DNA from: Propionibacteriaceae bacterium
GTDB lineage: Bacteria > Actinomycetota > Actinomycetes > Propionibacteriales > Propionibacteriaceae
Direction of reading: 5' to 3'
Assembly (NCBI GenBank): GCA_030532575.1
Contig: JAUNKV010000001.1
Location: 248,001 to 312,000 of the forward strand
Length of the DNA stretch: 64,000 nt
Position 1 is the stretch's first letter. Every line of letters begins with the position of its first letter. Shown here piece after piece: positions 17,850 to 25,895 of the stretch. A program made the position numbers and the translations under genes. The notes beneath the pieces are model-generated. The model ran no database searches. It worked only from the letters and a program-made list of their open reading frames with translations, and was not told the DNA's origin.

Positions 17850-17899
17850 TTACTTAGTAATCACTAAGAAGTATAGGGTGTGGCACCTGACACTGTCAG
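17850..17899 (-). promoter_or_regulatory. Exporter promoter with TetR-type palindromic operator
   Basis: On the minus strand a CTGACA -35-like box (17894-17899) and a TATACT -10 box (17870-17875) are separated by 18 bases. Immediately downstream is a perfect palindrome CTTAGT-AATC-ACTAAG (17853-17868), extended by TAC/GTA on its flanks. It sits between the -10 and the ribosome binding site of the exporter. A repressor there would block transcription. The convergent TetR gene is the natural candidate. Confidence 0.75.
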
Positions 17900-18057
17900 T
17901 TCCCCTACCGAGCCCCTACCGAGCAGGTGACCCTGCGAGCAGGAATCGCCGAGGAACGACGGTTCGCCGTCAGCAGGTGACGCGCCAGCGTCTTTCACCA
18001 GCGATTCGTGCTCAGGTAGGGCGACGGTTCGGGGGCGGGATCACCCTTGGCAGCAAG

Positions 18058-18088
18058 ACGGCCCAGACCCTTCATGGGTCTGGGCCGT
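18058..18088 (-). terminator. Terminator hairpin at the end of the eut-pta operon
   Basis: A 13-bp perfect inverted repeat (ACGGCCCAGACCC / GGGTCTGGGCCGT) with a 5-base loop starts about 10 bases past the pta stop on the minus strand. It is followed by a short CTTGCT run, not a strong T-tract. It closes the operon that begins at eutH. The plus strand has no gene reading into it. Confidence 0.75.
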
Positions 18089-18098
18089 CTCGTCGCCG

Positions 18099-19808
18099 TC
18101 AGTTCCGGGCGGCTCCGGCCTGGATCGCGGTGATGAGCACCGTGTTCACGATGTCCTCCACCAGGGCACCCCGGGACAGGTCGTTGACCGGCTTGTTGAG
18201 GCCCTGCAGCACCGGGCCGATGGCCAACGCCCCGGCCGTGCGCTGCACCGCCTTGTAGCCGATGTTCCCCGCGTTCAGGTCGGGGAAGATCAGCACATTC
18301 GCCCGTCCCGCCACCGGCGAGTCCGGAGCCTTGGAGCGCGCCACTGTCTCCTCCACCGCCGCATCGAACTGCAGCGGGCCGTCGCAGGCCAGGTTCGGGG
18401 CGGCCTCACGCAACAGCTGCACCGCCTCGGTCACGGCCTCGACATCCGGGCCAGCACCGGAGCTGCCCGTCGAGTAGGACAGCAGCGCCACCCTGGGCTC
18501 GATGCCGAAGCTGCGGGCCGTCTCGGCCGAGGCCGCAGCGATGTCTGCCAGCTGGGCCGGACTCGGGTTCGGGTTGACCGCGCAGTCCCCGAACACCAGC
18601 ACCCGGTCGGCCAGGCACATGAAGAAGGCCGAGGAGACCACCTGGACCCCGGGCCGGGTACGGATCACCTCGAAGGCCGGGCGGATGGTGTGGGCGGTGG
18701 TGTGGACCGCCCCGGAGACCATCCCGTCTGCCAGGCCGTCGCGCACCATCATCGTGCCGAAGTAGGACACGTCGGCCATGCGCTCGAAGGCCTGTTCCCG
18801 GGTCACCCCCTTCTTCGCGCGCAGCTCGGCGTACTCGTCGGCGAACCGGTCCCGCCACGGATGGGTGAGCGGGTCGACGACCTCCGCGCCGCCGATCTCC
18901 ACCCCCTCGGCCGCCGCCAGTCGAGCCACCTCGGCCGGATCACCGAGCAGGGTGAGCTTCGCAGCCCCCTCCCGCAGCAGCTGGTCCGCTGCGCGCAGGA
19001 TACGCGGCTCAGTCCCCTCCGGCAGGACGATGTGGGAGTTCGCAGCCCGCGCATCCGCGAGCAGCCCACGCTGGAACCGAACCGGCGTGACCGCCCCGCC
19101 AAGGCCTCTGTCGAGGGCTGCCACCAACTGTTGCTTCGTCGGCTGGGGTGCAGTCACCTCACCGCGACGGCGCAGCGGCACCTGGGGCAGCAGACTCCGC
19201 CACATCTCGGCCAGGCTGCCACGCGGTTCCCCGTCCACCAGCACCGAGGCGGGCAGCGGGAACTGCCCGGAGGCCAGCCCGATCAGCAGTCCCAACAGCA
19301 GATCATCCCGCTCGGCGGGCACGACGGGGCGGCTCCCCGCCACCAGCTCCCGCAGAATCCCTCCGACGCTCAGCCCACTCGGGGCCGCCTGATCCGGCAG
19401 CTCCGCGAGCTGGAGGCTGCGCCCGTCGAAGGTCGCGACCACCTCGGCACCGTGACTGCGGCACACCGTGGTGGCCACCTCGAGGGCTGCGGCATCCTCC
19501 CAGTCCTGGGCCAGCACCACCCCTGCGCCCAGCGTCGCTGCGAGCTTCGCCCCCAGCTCCAGGGCCAAGGGTTGGAGTGCTCCGGGCAGGGTGGCGAAGG
19601 TGATGCTCTCCTCCCCCACCTGATCCGCCATGTCGAGGGCCGCACCGAGTGCGGCGTCGGGGTCCTTCGCCACCGCCACGGGATCGCCCTCGAAGGCAGC
19701 CCCGAGATCAACGGCGGCCACGCCACGCAGCACCTGGGTGAGCACCCGGATGGCTCCAGCAGAATCCCCGGATGCGGCAATCGGGATGATGTGTGTCCTG
19801 ATCCCCAT
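18099..19808 (-). CDS. pta: Phosphate acetyltransferase, long form
   Basis: Converts acetyl-CoA plus phosphate to acetyl phosphate. The C-terminal ~330 residues are the PTA_PTB catalytic domain (HIVLPEGTEPRILRAADQL, ADGMVSGAVHTTAHTIRPA, LLSYSTGSSG, FPDLNAGNIGYK). The N-terminal ~215 residues resemble the P-loop/DRTGG regulatory part of long Pta proteins. However, the expected P-loop is replaced by PIAASGDSAGA, without the Lys. It replaces the short EutD expected in eut loci. Only one base separates its ATG from the preceding stop, so it belongs to the eut operon. No ackA follows. Confidence 0.92.
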   Translation of the reverse strand: MGIRTHIIPIAASGDSAGAIRVLTQVLRGVAAVDLGAAFEGDPVAVAKDPDAALGAALDMADQVGEESITFATLPGALQPLALELGAKLAATLGAGVVLAQDWEDAAALEVATTVCRSHGAEVVATFDGRSLQLAELPDQAAPSGLSVGGILRELVAGSRPVVPAERDDLLLGLLIGLASGQFPLPASVLVDGEPRGSLAEMWRSLLPQVPLRRRGEVTAPQPTKQQLVAALDRGLGGAVTPVRFQRGLLADARAANSHIVLPEGTEPRILRAADQLLREGAAKLTLLGDPAEVARLAAAEGVEIGGAEVVDPLTHPWRDRFADEYAELRAKKGVTREQAFERMADVSYFGTMMVRDGLADGMVSGAVHTTAHTIRPAFEVIRTRPGVQVVSSAFFMCLADRVLVFGDCAVNPNPSPAQLADIAAASAETARSFGIEPRVALLSYSTGSSGAGPDVEAVTEAVQLLREAAPNLACDGPLQFDAAVEETVARSKAPDSPVAGRANVLIFPDLNAGNIGYKAVQRTAGALAIGPVLQGLNKPVNDLSRGALVEDIVNTVLITAIQAGAARN

Positions 19809-19809
19809 G

Positions 19810-20109
19810 TCAGGCCTTGAAAACTCGATCCAGCACGGCGTCCAGCTGCTCCGGCTCCGAGCCGAGCACCGCGATGACGGCGCGCTTCACGTCATCACGG
19901 CGCACCTCACCGCACGGAGTGCCGCTTGGCGTCGGCGGGGCCTGGGGCGCCGGTGAGGCGGCCGTGCCACGGATGATCCGCAGGTTCCTCTCCTGGGCCA
20001 GCTCCGCCGCGACATCGGTGATGATCGCATCGGCATCGACGCGCAGCTCGCTGGCCCCATCGGCCAGGAGCTGACTGATCTGATCCTGGGTGACGATCTG
20101 GCGTGCCAT
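19810..20109 (-). CDS. 99-residue protein sharing the EutQ/EutT N-terminal module
   Basis: Not recognised as a named family. Residues 1-45 (VTQDQISQLLADGASEL...ITDVAAELAQERNLRI) align by eye with the first ~45 residues of EutQ and EutT encoded just upstream: same helix, a small/hydrophobic stretch, a V/I-[PT]-x-A-x-[DE] centre and a terminal beta-strand. A short Pro/Ala linker follows, then a C-terminal helix pair (RRDDVKRAVIAVLGSEPEQLDAVLDRVF). It starts at ATG 20109 with AGGAGA 7 bases upstream. It is probably a microcompartment cargo or assembly protein; function unknown. Confidence 0.75.
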   Translation of the reverse strand: MARQIVTQDQISQLLADGASELRVDADAIITDVAAELAQERNLRIIRGTAASPAPQAPPTPSGTPCGEVRRDDVKRAVIAVLGSEPEQLDAVLDRVFKA

Positions 20110-20122
20110 GAATGATCTCCTG

Positions 20123-20947
20123 TCAGTCAGTGATGGGTTCTGCCCAGCTGGCGACGCCGAGCGGGGTGACGAGCATGGGTTGGGGGGCTGCCGTGGACTT
20201 CACCCCGGTGACCCGGGTCATGATCTCCTCGATGCCCTTGAAGGCGCTGGTGCCTCCGACCAGGTGGATGTGGTTGACGTCGTGGCCTGCGATGGCCCGG
20301 GAGACGATGGTGGCCATCTTCTCCAGCACCGGGGCCACCATCGGAGCGAGCCTGGCCTGCTGACCGGGCTTGCGCTTGAGCTTCTCGGCCTCCTCGAAGC
20401 TGATCCCGAGCCCCCCGGCCACCACGAGCGAGATGTGGGTGCCGCCGCTCGGCTCATCGACGACCTTGACCACCTTGCCGTCCTTGATGACGGCGATTCC
20501 CGTGGTGCCGCCGCCGATGTCGACGACCGCGCCGTCGGTGATCCTCAACACCGCGTTGGCAGCCGTGGTCTCGTCGATGACCTGGGTGCAGTCCATCCCC
20601 GCACCCTCCACGACGTAGCGGTGGGCGCGGTGGTCGCTGTCATGCACGGCAGGGGGAACGGTCACGGTGGCGGAGGTGAGGCTGCGCCCGATCCGACGCT
20701 CCAGATCCTGCTTCACCCCGGCCACCACCTCCCGGGCCCCGGCGAAGTCCCACACCACACCGTCGCGGACCACGTCAGCGAAGACACTGGCCCCCGCCAA
20801 TGGCTGGTCGTCGGCATCGGTCACCATGATGACGGTGAATGCGGTACCGAGATCCACCCCCACCTTGATGGGTAGGTCCGCCGGTATCGGCGTGGCGGCC
20901 TTCATCGACGCCTTGGCCGCAGCCATCAACTTCTTGACACCCTTCAC
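20123..20947 (-). CDS. eutJ: EutJ, Hsp70/actin-fold chaperone-like protein
   Basis: An actin-like ATPase-fold protein of eut operons, suggested to be a chaperone. GTG 20947 overlaps the eutT stop (GTGA) and has AAGGGGGAG upstream, giving 274 residues, close to the 278 of E. coli EutJ. Motifs: phosphate 1 VGVDLGTAFTVIMV, phosphate 2 VVDIGGGTTGIAV and adenosine HLVGGTSAFKG. The frame is open another 50 codons upstream but inside eutT. EutJ orthologues exist in most eut operons, but the function is not proven. Confidence 0.92.
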   Translation of the reverse strand: MKGVKKLMAAAKASMKAATPIPADLPIKVGVDLGTAFTVIMVTDADDQPLAGASVFADVVRDGVVWDFAGAREVVAGVKQDLERRIGRSLTSATVTVPPAVHDSDHRAHRYVVEGAGMDCTQVIDETTAANAVLRITDGAVVDIGGGTTGIAVIKDGKVVKVVDEPSGGTHISLVVAGGLGISFEEAEKLKRKPGQQARLAPMVAPVLEKMATIVSRAIAGHDVNHIHLVGGTSAFKGIEEIMTRVTGVKSTAAPQPMLVTPLGVASWAEPITD

Positions 20948-21711
20948 AGCTCCCCCTTCCCGAGCCTGAGCTGCAGCAGGTAGAAGGCACTTGACAGGCG
21001 GTTGAGGGCGTGGTTCAGCGACGGCCCGAAGGGGTGCTCCGGGTCCGGGAAGGTCTCCAGGGCAGTCAACTCCAACTCCCGGCAGTGGGTGCGGCACAGG
21101 TTGAGCCAGTGCATGAGGATGGGGGAACTGCCGTCAATGGTGGCGTGTGGCACACCCAGCACCCCGTCGGGATCATGGGTGGCCTTGTGGATGGCCTTCT
21201 CCTCCCAGCCGGGGAGCTCCAGCACCCCCGCCGGGCGTTCGTTGTACTCGGCGCTGGTCAGCTCGCGGCAGTAGGCCGCCAGCACCCCCAGCGCCTCGGT
21301 CAACCACGCCGGACCGGCCGCGGCACTCTGGGCCTGGGCCATGAGCACCAGCGCATGGAGGCTGTCCGCCTGACCACGCAGCTTGATCCTGGGGTGGGTC
21401 TTGTGGACGAACTGGGTGGCGTTGAGCTGGGTCAATGCATCCGGTTTGCGGGTGATCTCCCCCTGACAGGTGCCGCAGCGCGGCTGCTCGGCCCTCACCA
21501 CGGGGAAGACCGACTCGCGCAGCCATGCCGGACGAGCCGGGTCGGCCGGGCTGGGGTCATCAACCAGGACCTCGCGGACCTGCAGCCCCCACTCCTTGAT
21601 GAAATCCCTCGCCGAAGGCGTGAGGGAGGACCCGGCGGGCACGTCGATGACGGCTCCCCGGGTGGGGCAACGGAGTTGGGCGCGCAGGTCCGCCTCGGAG
21701 ATCACGGTCAC
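20944..21711 (-). CDS. eutT: EutT corrinoid adenosyltransferase
   Basis: Makes adenosylcobalamin, the cofactor of EutBC, from cobalamin and ATP. Residues 1-45 form the module shared with EutQ and the 99-aa protein. The catalytic part carries KPDALTQLNATQFVHKTHPRIKLRG and DSLHALVLMAQ, conserved in EutT. The enteric metal motif HX11CCX2C is reduced here to RCGTCQ: one Cys of the CC pair and the upstream His appear absent, as in some other EutT variants. GTG 21711 overlaps the eutQ stop. Confidence 0.92.
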   Translation of the reverse strand: MTVISEADLRAQLRCPTRGAVIDVPAGSSLTPSARDFIKEWGLQVREVLVDDPSPADPARPAWLRESVFPVVRAEQPRCGTCQGEITRKPDALTQLNATQFVHKTHPRIKLRGQADSLHALVLMAQAQSAAAGPAWLTEALGVLAAYCRELTSAEYNERPAGVLELPGWEEKAIHKATHDPDGVLGVPHATIDGSSPILMHWLNLCRTHCRELELTALETFPDPEHPFGPSLNHALNRLSSAFYLLQLRLGKGEL

Positions 21712-22337
21712 AGCCCGGCCTCCCAGTCCGCTGGGAACGTCACGTAGACGAAACGCGCCCAGCTGGGGGTACCAAAGGTGATGTCGGAGCCCTTGGGGAC
21801 GTAGAGCACGTCGCCGGGGCGACCGACGCGGACGCCGTCCGGGGTCCCGAGGTGAAGTTCCCCCTCGAGGACGATCTGGACTTCGTCATAGCTGAAGTGC
21901 CAGGGGAAGGAGCCCTCGGTCAGCGACATGTAGCCCGCTGCCATCGGCGCTCCGTCCTCCCCTGTCACCACATCAGCGGTCCTGACCTGCTGGCCAGGCT
22001 TCGGCCCGGGGTACGGGAAGGGTTCGGTCACCACCTGGTCACCGCGACACAGCTTGACCGGATGGGCCGGGGCCGGGGTGATGCCCCCGGTCCCGAACCC
22101 ACTCCCAGCCAGCAGCTTGGTCACGATGTCACGCACCTGACTCGCCAGGGCGTCCTCCCCCTTCGCGGGGGCCGGAGCCTGGGTGCCGGTGGCGGCACCC
22201 TCCACCAGGGCGACCCCGAGATCCGCCGCCACATCCCGCGCCAGCGGTGTGACGACCGCCCCCGCCGGGACCGCGAGGCTACCTGCTGCGGCAGCGTCGC
22301 GGACCCGGTCAGCGGTGATGACGAGGCGACCGCTCAT
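21708..22337 (-). CDS. eutQ: EutQ cupin protein (acetate-kinase-type)
   Basis: 209 residues. Residues 1-45 are the shared N-terminal module (VITADRVRDAAAAGSLAVPAGAVVTP in two pieces). A linker contains SQVRDIVTKLLAG, an amphipathic helix like an encapsulation peptide. The C-terminal cupin has FPWHFSYDEVQIVLEGELHL and GDVLYVPKGSDITFG. Salmonella EutQ has reported acetate kinase activity. Since no ackA lies here, EutQ could turn Pta-made acetyl phosphate into acetate plus ATP inside the compartment (inference). Confidence 0.93.
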   Translation of the reverse strand: MSGRLVITADRVRDAAAAGSLAVPAGAVVTPLARDVAADLGVALVEGAATGTQAPAPAKGEDALASQVRDIVTKLLAGSGFGTGGITPAPAHPVKLCRGDQVVTEPFPYPGPKPGQQVRTADVVTGEDGAPMAAGYMSLTEGSFPWHFSYDEVQIVLEGELHLGTPDGVRVGRPGDVLYVPKGSDITFGTPSWARFVYVTFPADWEAGL

Positions 22338-22342
22338 CGGTG

Positions 22343-22633
22343 TCAGGCCTTGCCGCCGGGCAGGATCATCTCGACGTCACCGTGGGGACGCGGGATGACG
22401 TGCACGCTGATGAGCTCGCCGACGCGACCGGCGGCGGCAGCACCGGCATCAGTGGCGGCCTTCACGGCGCCGACATCGCCACGGACCATCACGGTGACGT
22501 AGCCGGCACCGATCTGCTCCTTGCCGATGAGACGGACGTTGGCGGCCTTGACCATCGCGTCGGCCGCTTCGACGGCACCGACGAGGCCCTTGGTCTCGAC
22601 CATGCCGAGAGCGATCATCTGGACATCAGCCAT
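22343..22633 (-). CDS. eutM: EutM-type BMC-H shell protein
   Basis: Hexagon-forming microcompartment shell protein. From ATG 22633 (GAGGAG 7 bases upstream) it is 96 residues: [49 protein letters not shown] and [11 protein letters not shown]-type ending, canonical BMC-H. The same frame is open upstream to a GTG at 22789 with its own good ribosome binding site just after eutE, so a long form is possible (see the next entry). It is the only BMC-H gene seen in this locus. Confidence 0.95.
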   Translation of the reverse strand: MADVQMIALGMVETKGLVGAVEAADAMVKAANVRLIGKEQIGAGYVTVMVRGDVGAVKAATDAGAAAAGRVGELISVHVIPRPHGDVEMILPGGKA

Positions 22634-22789
22634 GGGAGTACTCCTCTTTGTGTTGGTTGCTGGCTTCTTCTTGGTGGTTGCCGTTGCCGCGGGTGCGGCC
22701 TCGGCCTTGGTCGGTGGAACCGCTTTGGTTGCGCCCCCACGGGGCTCCACCGATTCGTTGGAGGCGCTCTTGGTTGTCTGAACCGTCAC
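22634..22789 (-). other. In-frame 52-codon N-terminal extension of eutM
   Basis: Between eutE and the canonical eutM ATG there are 174 bases, of which 156 form an uninterrupted in-frame extension beginning at GTG 22789. AAGGAG lies 6 bases upstream of that GTG and just past the eutE stop, the usual operon spacing. The extension is Lys/Ala/Pro/Thr-rich and low in complexity (ends [13 protein letters not shown]). It may give a second, tagged EutM form. Alternatively it is a translated leader or simply spacer. Confidence 0.5.
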
Positions 22790-22807
22790 TCACATCTCCT
22801 TCCCCGG

Positions 22808-24307
22808 TCAGCTCTCACCTCGACCCTGCATCTCGGCAAGCACCTTGGCGACGATGCGTTCGATCACATCCGCCGCGTCCTGTTGTGCCGCAGGCAGGGC
22901 GGTGGACGCTGCGGTTGCAGCCTCCCCGCCGCCGTGGGCGCGTGCCACGCTGGGTGCGTCGTGCAGCTGGTAGGCCACACGCTTGACGTTGAGCACGTGG
23001 TGGATGGTGATGTTGTCGGAGACCACCGCTCCACCAATACCTCCCGGGGCCAGGGTCAACGAGGGCATCAGACCTGTGGTGCAGCCGACTGCACCCAGCG
23101 ATCCCCACGTGTTGACGATGACCCGGAAGGCAGGCTTCTCGATCCCGAAGGCGAGGATCGACTCCTCGTCGCGGGAGTGGATGACCACGGTGTGGCCGTC
23201 ACCGCCGAAGGTCAGCATCTCCAGCGCCCGGGCACACCCGGCGCGCCAGCCGTCCTCGACCATCCAGCCGAGCACGGTGGTGAGCTTCTCCCTGGACAGC
23301 GGGTGCTCCGGCCCGATCCCGTCGAGGTCGGCGACGAGGATGCGGGCGTCAGCGGGGACGTCGATCCCCACCTTGGCCCCGATGTACTGGGGGGTTCGAC
23401 CCACCAGGTCGGCCACCATCATCCCGTTGGGCCGGAACATCCTGGCAGCCAGTTTGTCGGCCTCCTCCCGGCTCAGCCAGTGGGCTCCCCGGGCCTGCAT
23501 CTCCGACTTCAGCCGCTCGGCGATCGGGGCATCGGCGATCACCGCCTGCTCGGTGGCGCAGATGGTCGAGCAGTCGAAGGACTTCGACTCCACGATCATC
23601 TGGGCTGCCTTGACGATGTGGGCGGTGCGGTCCACGTAGGCCGGGACGTTGCCCGGACCCACACCGAGCGCGGGCTTGCCCTTGCTGTGCGCCGCCTTCA
23701 CCATGCCCGGACCGCCCGTGGCCAGGATCATCGAGGTCGCGTGGTGATCCATCAGGGCGTTGGTGCCGTCGATGGTGATGTCGGTCAGGCATCCCACCAG
23801 GCCGGGAGGCATACCTGCCCTCTCCCCCGCCTCGATCATGATCCGCACGGCCTCGGCCGTGCACTTGGCCGCGGACGGGTGCGGAGCCACCACGACGGCG
23901 TTGCGCGCCTTGACCCCGATGAGGATCTTGAAGATCGCCGTGGAGGTCGGGTTGGTCGACGGGGTCAGCGCGACGATCACCCCGACCGGCCATCCGATCT
24001 CGACGATCCTTCGGGCCTCGTCGTGGCGCAGCACCCCGCAGGTGGGGACGTCCTTGATGGACTCCCACACGTTGGTGGCCGCGAACTCGTTCTTCAGCTT
24101 CTTGTGCGCGGGGTAGCCGAAACCGGTCTCCTCGTGGGCCATCTGACCGAGTCGTCCGGCCTCCGCCATCGCGGCGGCGACCATCGCCTCACAGATCCGG
24201 TCCACCTCCTCCTGGGAAGCGAACTGGAACTGCCGCATGGCCTTCTTCGCATTCGTGCACAGGTCTCGGGCCTGTTGCACGGACAGCAGATCAGCGTCAT
24301 GAAGCAT
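22808..24307 (-). CDS. eutE: EutE CoA-acylating acetaldehyde dehydrogenase
   Basis: Oxidises acetaldehyde to acetyl-CoA with NAD inside the microcompartment. ATG 24307 gives 499 residues; an in-frame extension above it overlaps eutL and is not family-like. Motifs: [13 protein letters not shown] (NAD binding), [14 protein letters not shown] with the catalytic Cys (~247) and [11 protein letters not shown]. The C-terminal [16 protein letters not shown] is an amphipathic helix resembling a cargo encapsulation peptide, after an Ala-rich linker. It lies between eutL and eutM, with 10- and 18-base gaps. Confidence 0.95.
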   Translation of the reverse strand: MLHDADLLSVQQARDLCTNAKKAMRQFQFASQEEVDRICEAMVAAAMAEAGRLGQMAHEETGFGYPAHKKLKNEFAATNVWESIKDVPTCGVLRHDEARRIVEIGWPVGVIVALTPSTNPTSTAIFKILIGVKARNAVVVAPHPSAAKCTAEAVRIMIEAGERAGMPPGLVGCLTDITIDGTNALMDHHATSMILATGGPGMVKAAHSKGKPALGVGPGNVPAYVDRTAHIVKAAQMIVESKSFDCSTICATEQAVIADAPIAERLKSEMQARGAHWLSREEADKLAARMFRPNGMMVADLVGRTPQYIGAKVGIDVPADARILVADLDGIGPEHPLSREKLTTVLGWMVEDGWRAGCARALEMLTFGGDGHTVVIHSRDEESILAFGIEKPAFRVIVNTWGSLGAVGCTTGLMPSLTLAPGGIGGAVVSDNITIHHVLNVKRVAYQLHDAPSVARAHGGGEAATAASTALPAAQQDAADVIERIVAKVLAEMQGRGES

Positions 24308-24317
24308 GGAGGACACC

Positions 24318-24974
24318 TCAGTACTTCCGGGGGCTGGCCGCGATGTCCAGCACTGCATCCTGAAAGGCGGAGCAGGCGGCACGGCAGGCGCTCTGCGAGC
24401 CGGTCAGCAGACCGCCCGCGAAGTTGGTCTCCGACGGCGGGGCGAAGAACACCTTCATGTCGACCTCGGCGGCCTTCATCGCGGCGTCGAGGGCGTAGGT
24501 GGCCTCGAGCGGGGGCGCGATGAGGTAGGCCAGCGGCTCGCCGGGACGGATCCCCGCCTCCTTCGACAGGTAGGTGCCCGTGCTGCTGATCAGATGCGGG
24601 AAGAAGGCGAGCTCCCCGGCCTCATCGGCCGCGTAGAAGAAGGCCTCCTCCTCGCAGTGCGCGATGCAGGCGTCGAGCCCGGAGCGGACCTCGGCGGGGG
24701 TCGGCCCCGCCAGGATGCCGATGATCTCACCGGACAGCGGCCCCGAGGCGTGAGCAGAACCGGCGTAGAAGCTCTTGGCGTAGACGACATCGACCTCGGC
24801 GAACTTGGTCGCCTCGTCGAGGGAGACGTAGAGCGCGTCGTCGATGTCGCAGGTCACCAGCGCCAACGCACGGTGTTCGTCGCCCAGCTCCAGGTGCTTC
24901 GCGAAACCGCGATCCACGTTGGAGATGATGCGTGCCGCCAGGATCGTGGGCTTGATGGGTTCCAGAATGGCCAT
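24318..24974 (-). CDS. eutL: EutL tandem-domain BMC-T shell protein
   Basis: A trimeric shell protein with two fused BMC domains, thought to form a gated pore. From ATG 24974 (GAGGAG 6 bases upstream) it has 218 residues, the usual EutL length. Sequence landmarks: MAILEPIKPTILAARIISNV, FYAGSAHASGPLSGEIIGI and a C-terminal GGLLTGSQSACRAACSAFQ. Ten bases separate it from the eutC stop. Confidence 0.95.
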   Translation of the reverse strand: MAILEPIKPTILAARIISNVDRGFAKHLELGDEHRALALVTCDIDDALYVSLDEATKFAEVDVVYAKSFYAGSAHASGPLSGEIIGILAGPTPAEVRSGLDACIAHCEEEAFFYAADEAGELAFFPHLISSTGTYLSKEAGIRPGEPLAYLIAPPLEATYALDAAMKAAEVDMKVFFAPPSETNFAGGLLTGSQSACRAACSAFQDAVLDIAASPRKY

Positions 24975-24984
24975 GGTCTCCTCC

Positions 24985-25890
24985 TCAGGCACCGGTTGCG
25001 AGTTCGCGGAGCTTCACACCGGAAGCACCGTGCTGGATCATCTTCTTGACCACCTCGACGACGTAGGCTCCGGCCTCCAACGGGTTGGTGCCGCCGTGCG
25101 TGGTGATCATGCAGATCAGGTCACGATCCGCGTCGTTCTTGCCGGGCTGCGGATCGAAGCCCATGTAGACGCTCATCGCATCGGCGATACCAAGGCCCGG
25201 GCGCTCCCCGATCAGCAGGATCAGCACCTTGGCCTGGATGATGGTGTTGACATCATTCATCACACCCACGCGGCAGTTCTCGATGAAGAACGGCGTGCCG
25301 AGGCTCAACCCCGCAGAGTTGAGGCCCTGCTCGATGACCGGATAGATGTTCGCCAGGTTGTTGGTGATCGCCGCCGCCGACAGACCGTCGCCGATGCAGA
25401 TCTGGACGTCGGGGTTCTTCTTGCAGCGCTCGCTGATCGTCGCCTTGGCCTCCTCGGTGAGGAGACGCCCCAGGTCAGGACGCAACAGGTACTCGGCGCG
25501 GTCCTGGGCGCGGCTGGAGACGCTGAACAGGCCGAGCGCCTCCTTGGTCTCCTCCTCCACGACACCGTAGATGGCGTCCTGGGTCACCCCGTGGTCGGCC
25601 TGGAACAGCAGCAGGTTCGGGGTCTTGGGACGTGCCCCGGCCCGTCCCACGCCGATGCGCGCGTTCGTGGTGGCGCAGAGGTTGCGCAGCCCGTCCGCGT
25701 CGTAGGGGTTGTCCACCCGCAGCTTGTGCCGCTCCTCGGGAACGGTCGGGTCCGGCAGGTCGATGACCAGGTCCTTCCCGGCCGACGGCGTGGCCGCAGC
25801 GGCCGCCGGAGCACCGTTGGGGGGCGTGACCCCTTCCCGCTTCAGCTCCGCGATGACGCGGGCGACGATCTGCTCAAGGTTGTCGGTCAT
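24985..25890 (-). CDS. eutC: Ethanolamine ammonia-lyase small subunit
   Basis: Partner of EutB in the adenosylcobalamin-dependent cleavage of ethanolamine to acetaldehyde and ammonia. ATG 25890 is chosen because AGAGGTG lies 6 bases upstream, overlapping the eutB stop; a GTG 9 bases earlier is also in frame. The 301-residue product begins with LEQIVARVIAELKREG, an amphipathic helix that fits the known role of the EutC N-terminus as an encapsulation signal. It then has the EutC signatures ARIGVGRAGARPKT and DGLSAAAITNN. Confidence 0.97.
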   Translation of the reverse strand: MTDNLEQIVARVIAELKREGVTPPNGAPAAAAATPSAGKDLVIDLPDPTVPEERHKLRVDNPYDADGLRNLCATTNARIGVGRAGARPKTPNLLLFQADHGVTQDAIYGVVEEETKEALGLFSVSSRAQDRAEYLLRPDLGRLLTEEAKATISERCKKNPDVQICIGDGLSAAAITNNLANIYPVIEQGLNSAGLSLGTPFFIENCRVGVMNDVNTIIQAKVLILLIGERPGLGIADAMSVYMGFDPQPGKNDADRDLICMITTHGGTNPLEAGAYVVEVVKKMIQHGASGVKLRELATGA

Positions 25891-25895
25891 GTGAT

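Noticed and set aside
22340-24523. A 727-codon plus-strand frame opposite eutM and eutE
   Set aside because: Antisense shadow; the minus-strand genes are unambiguous.
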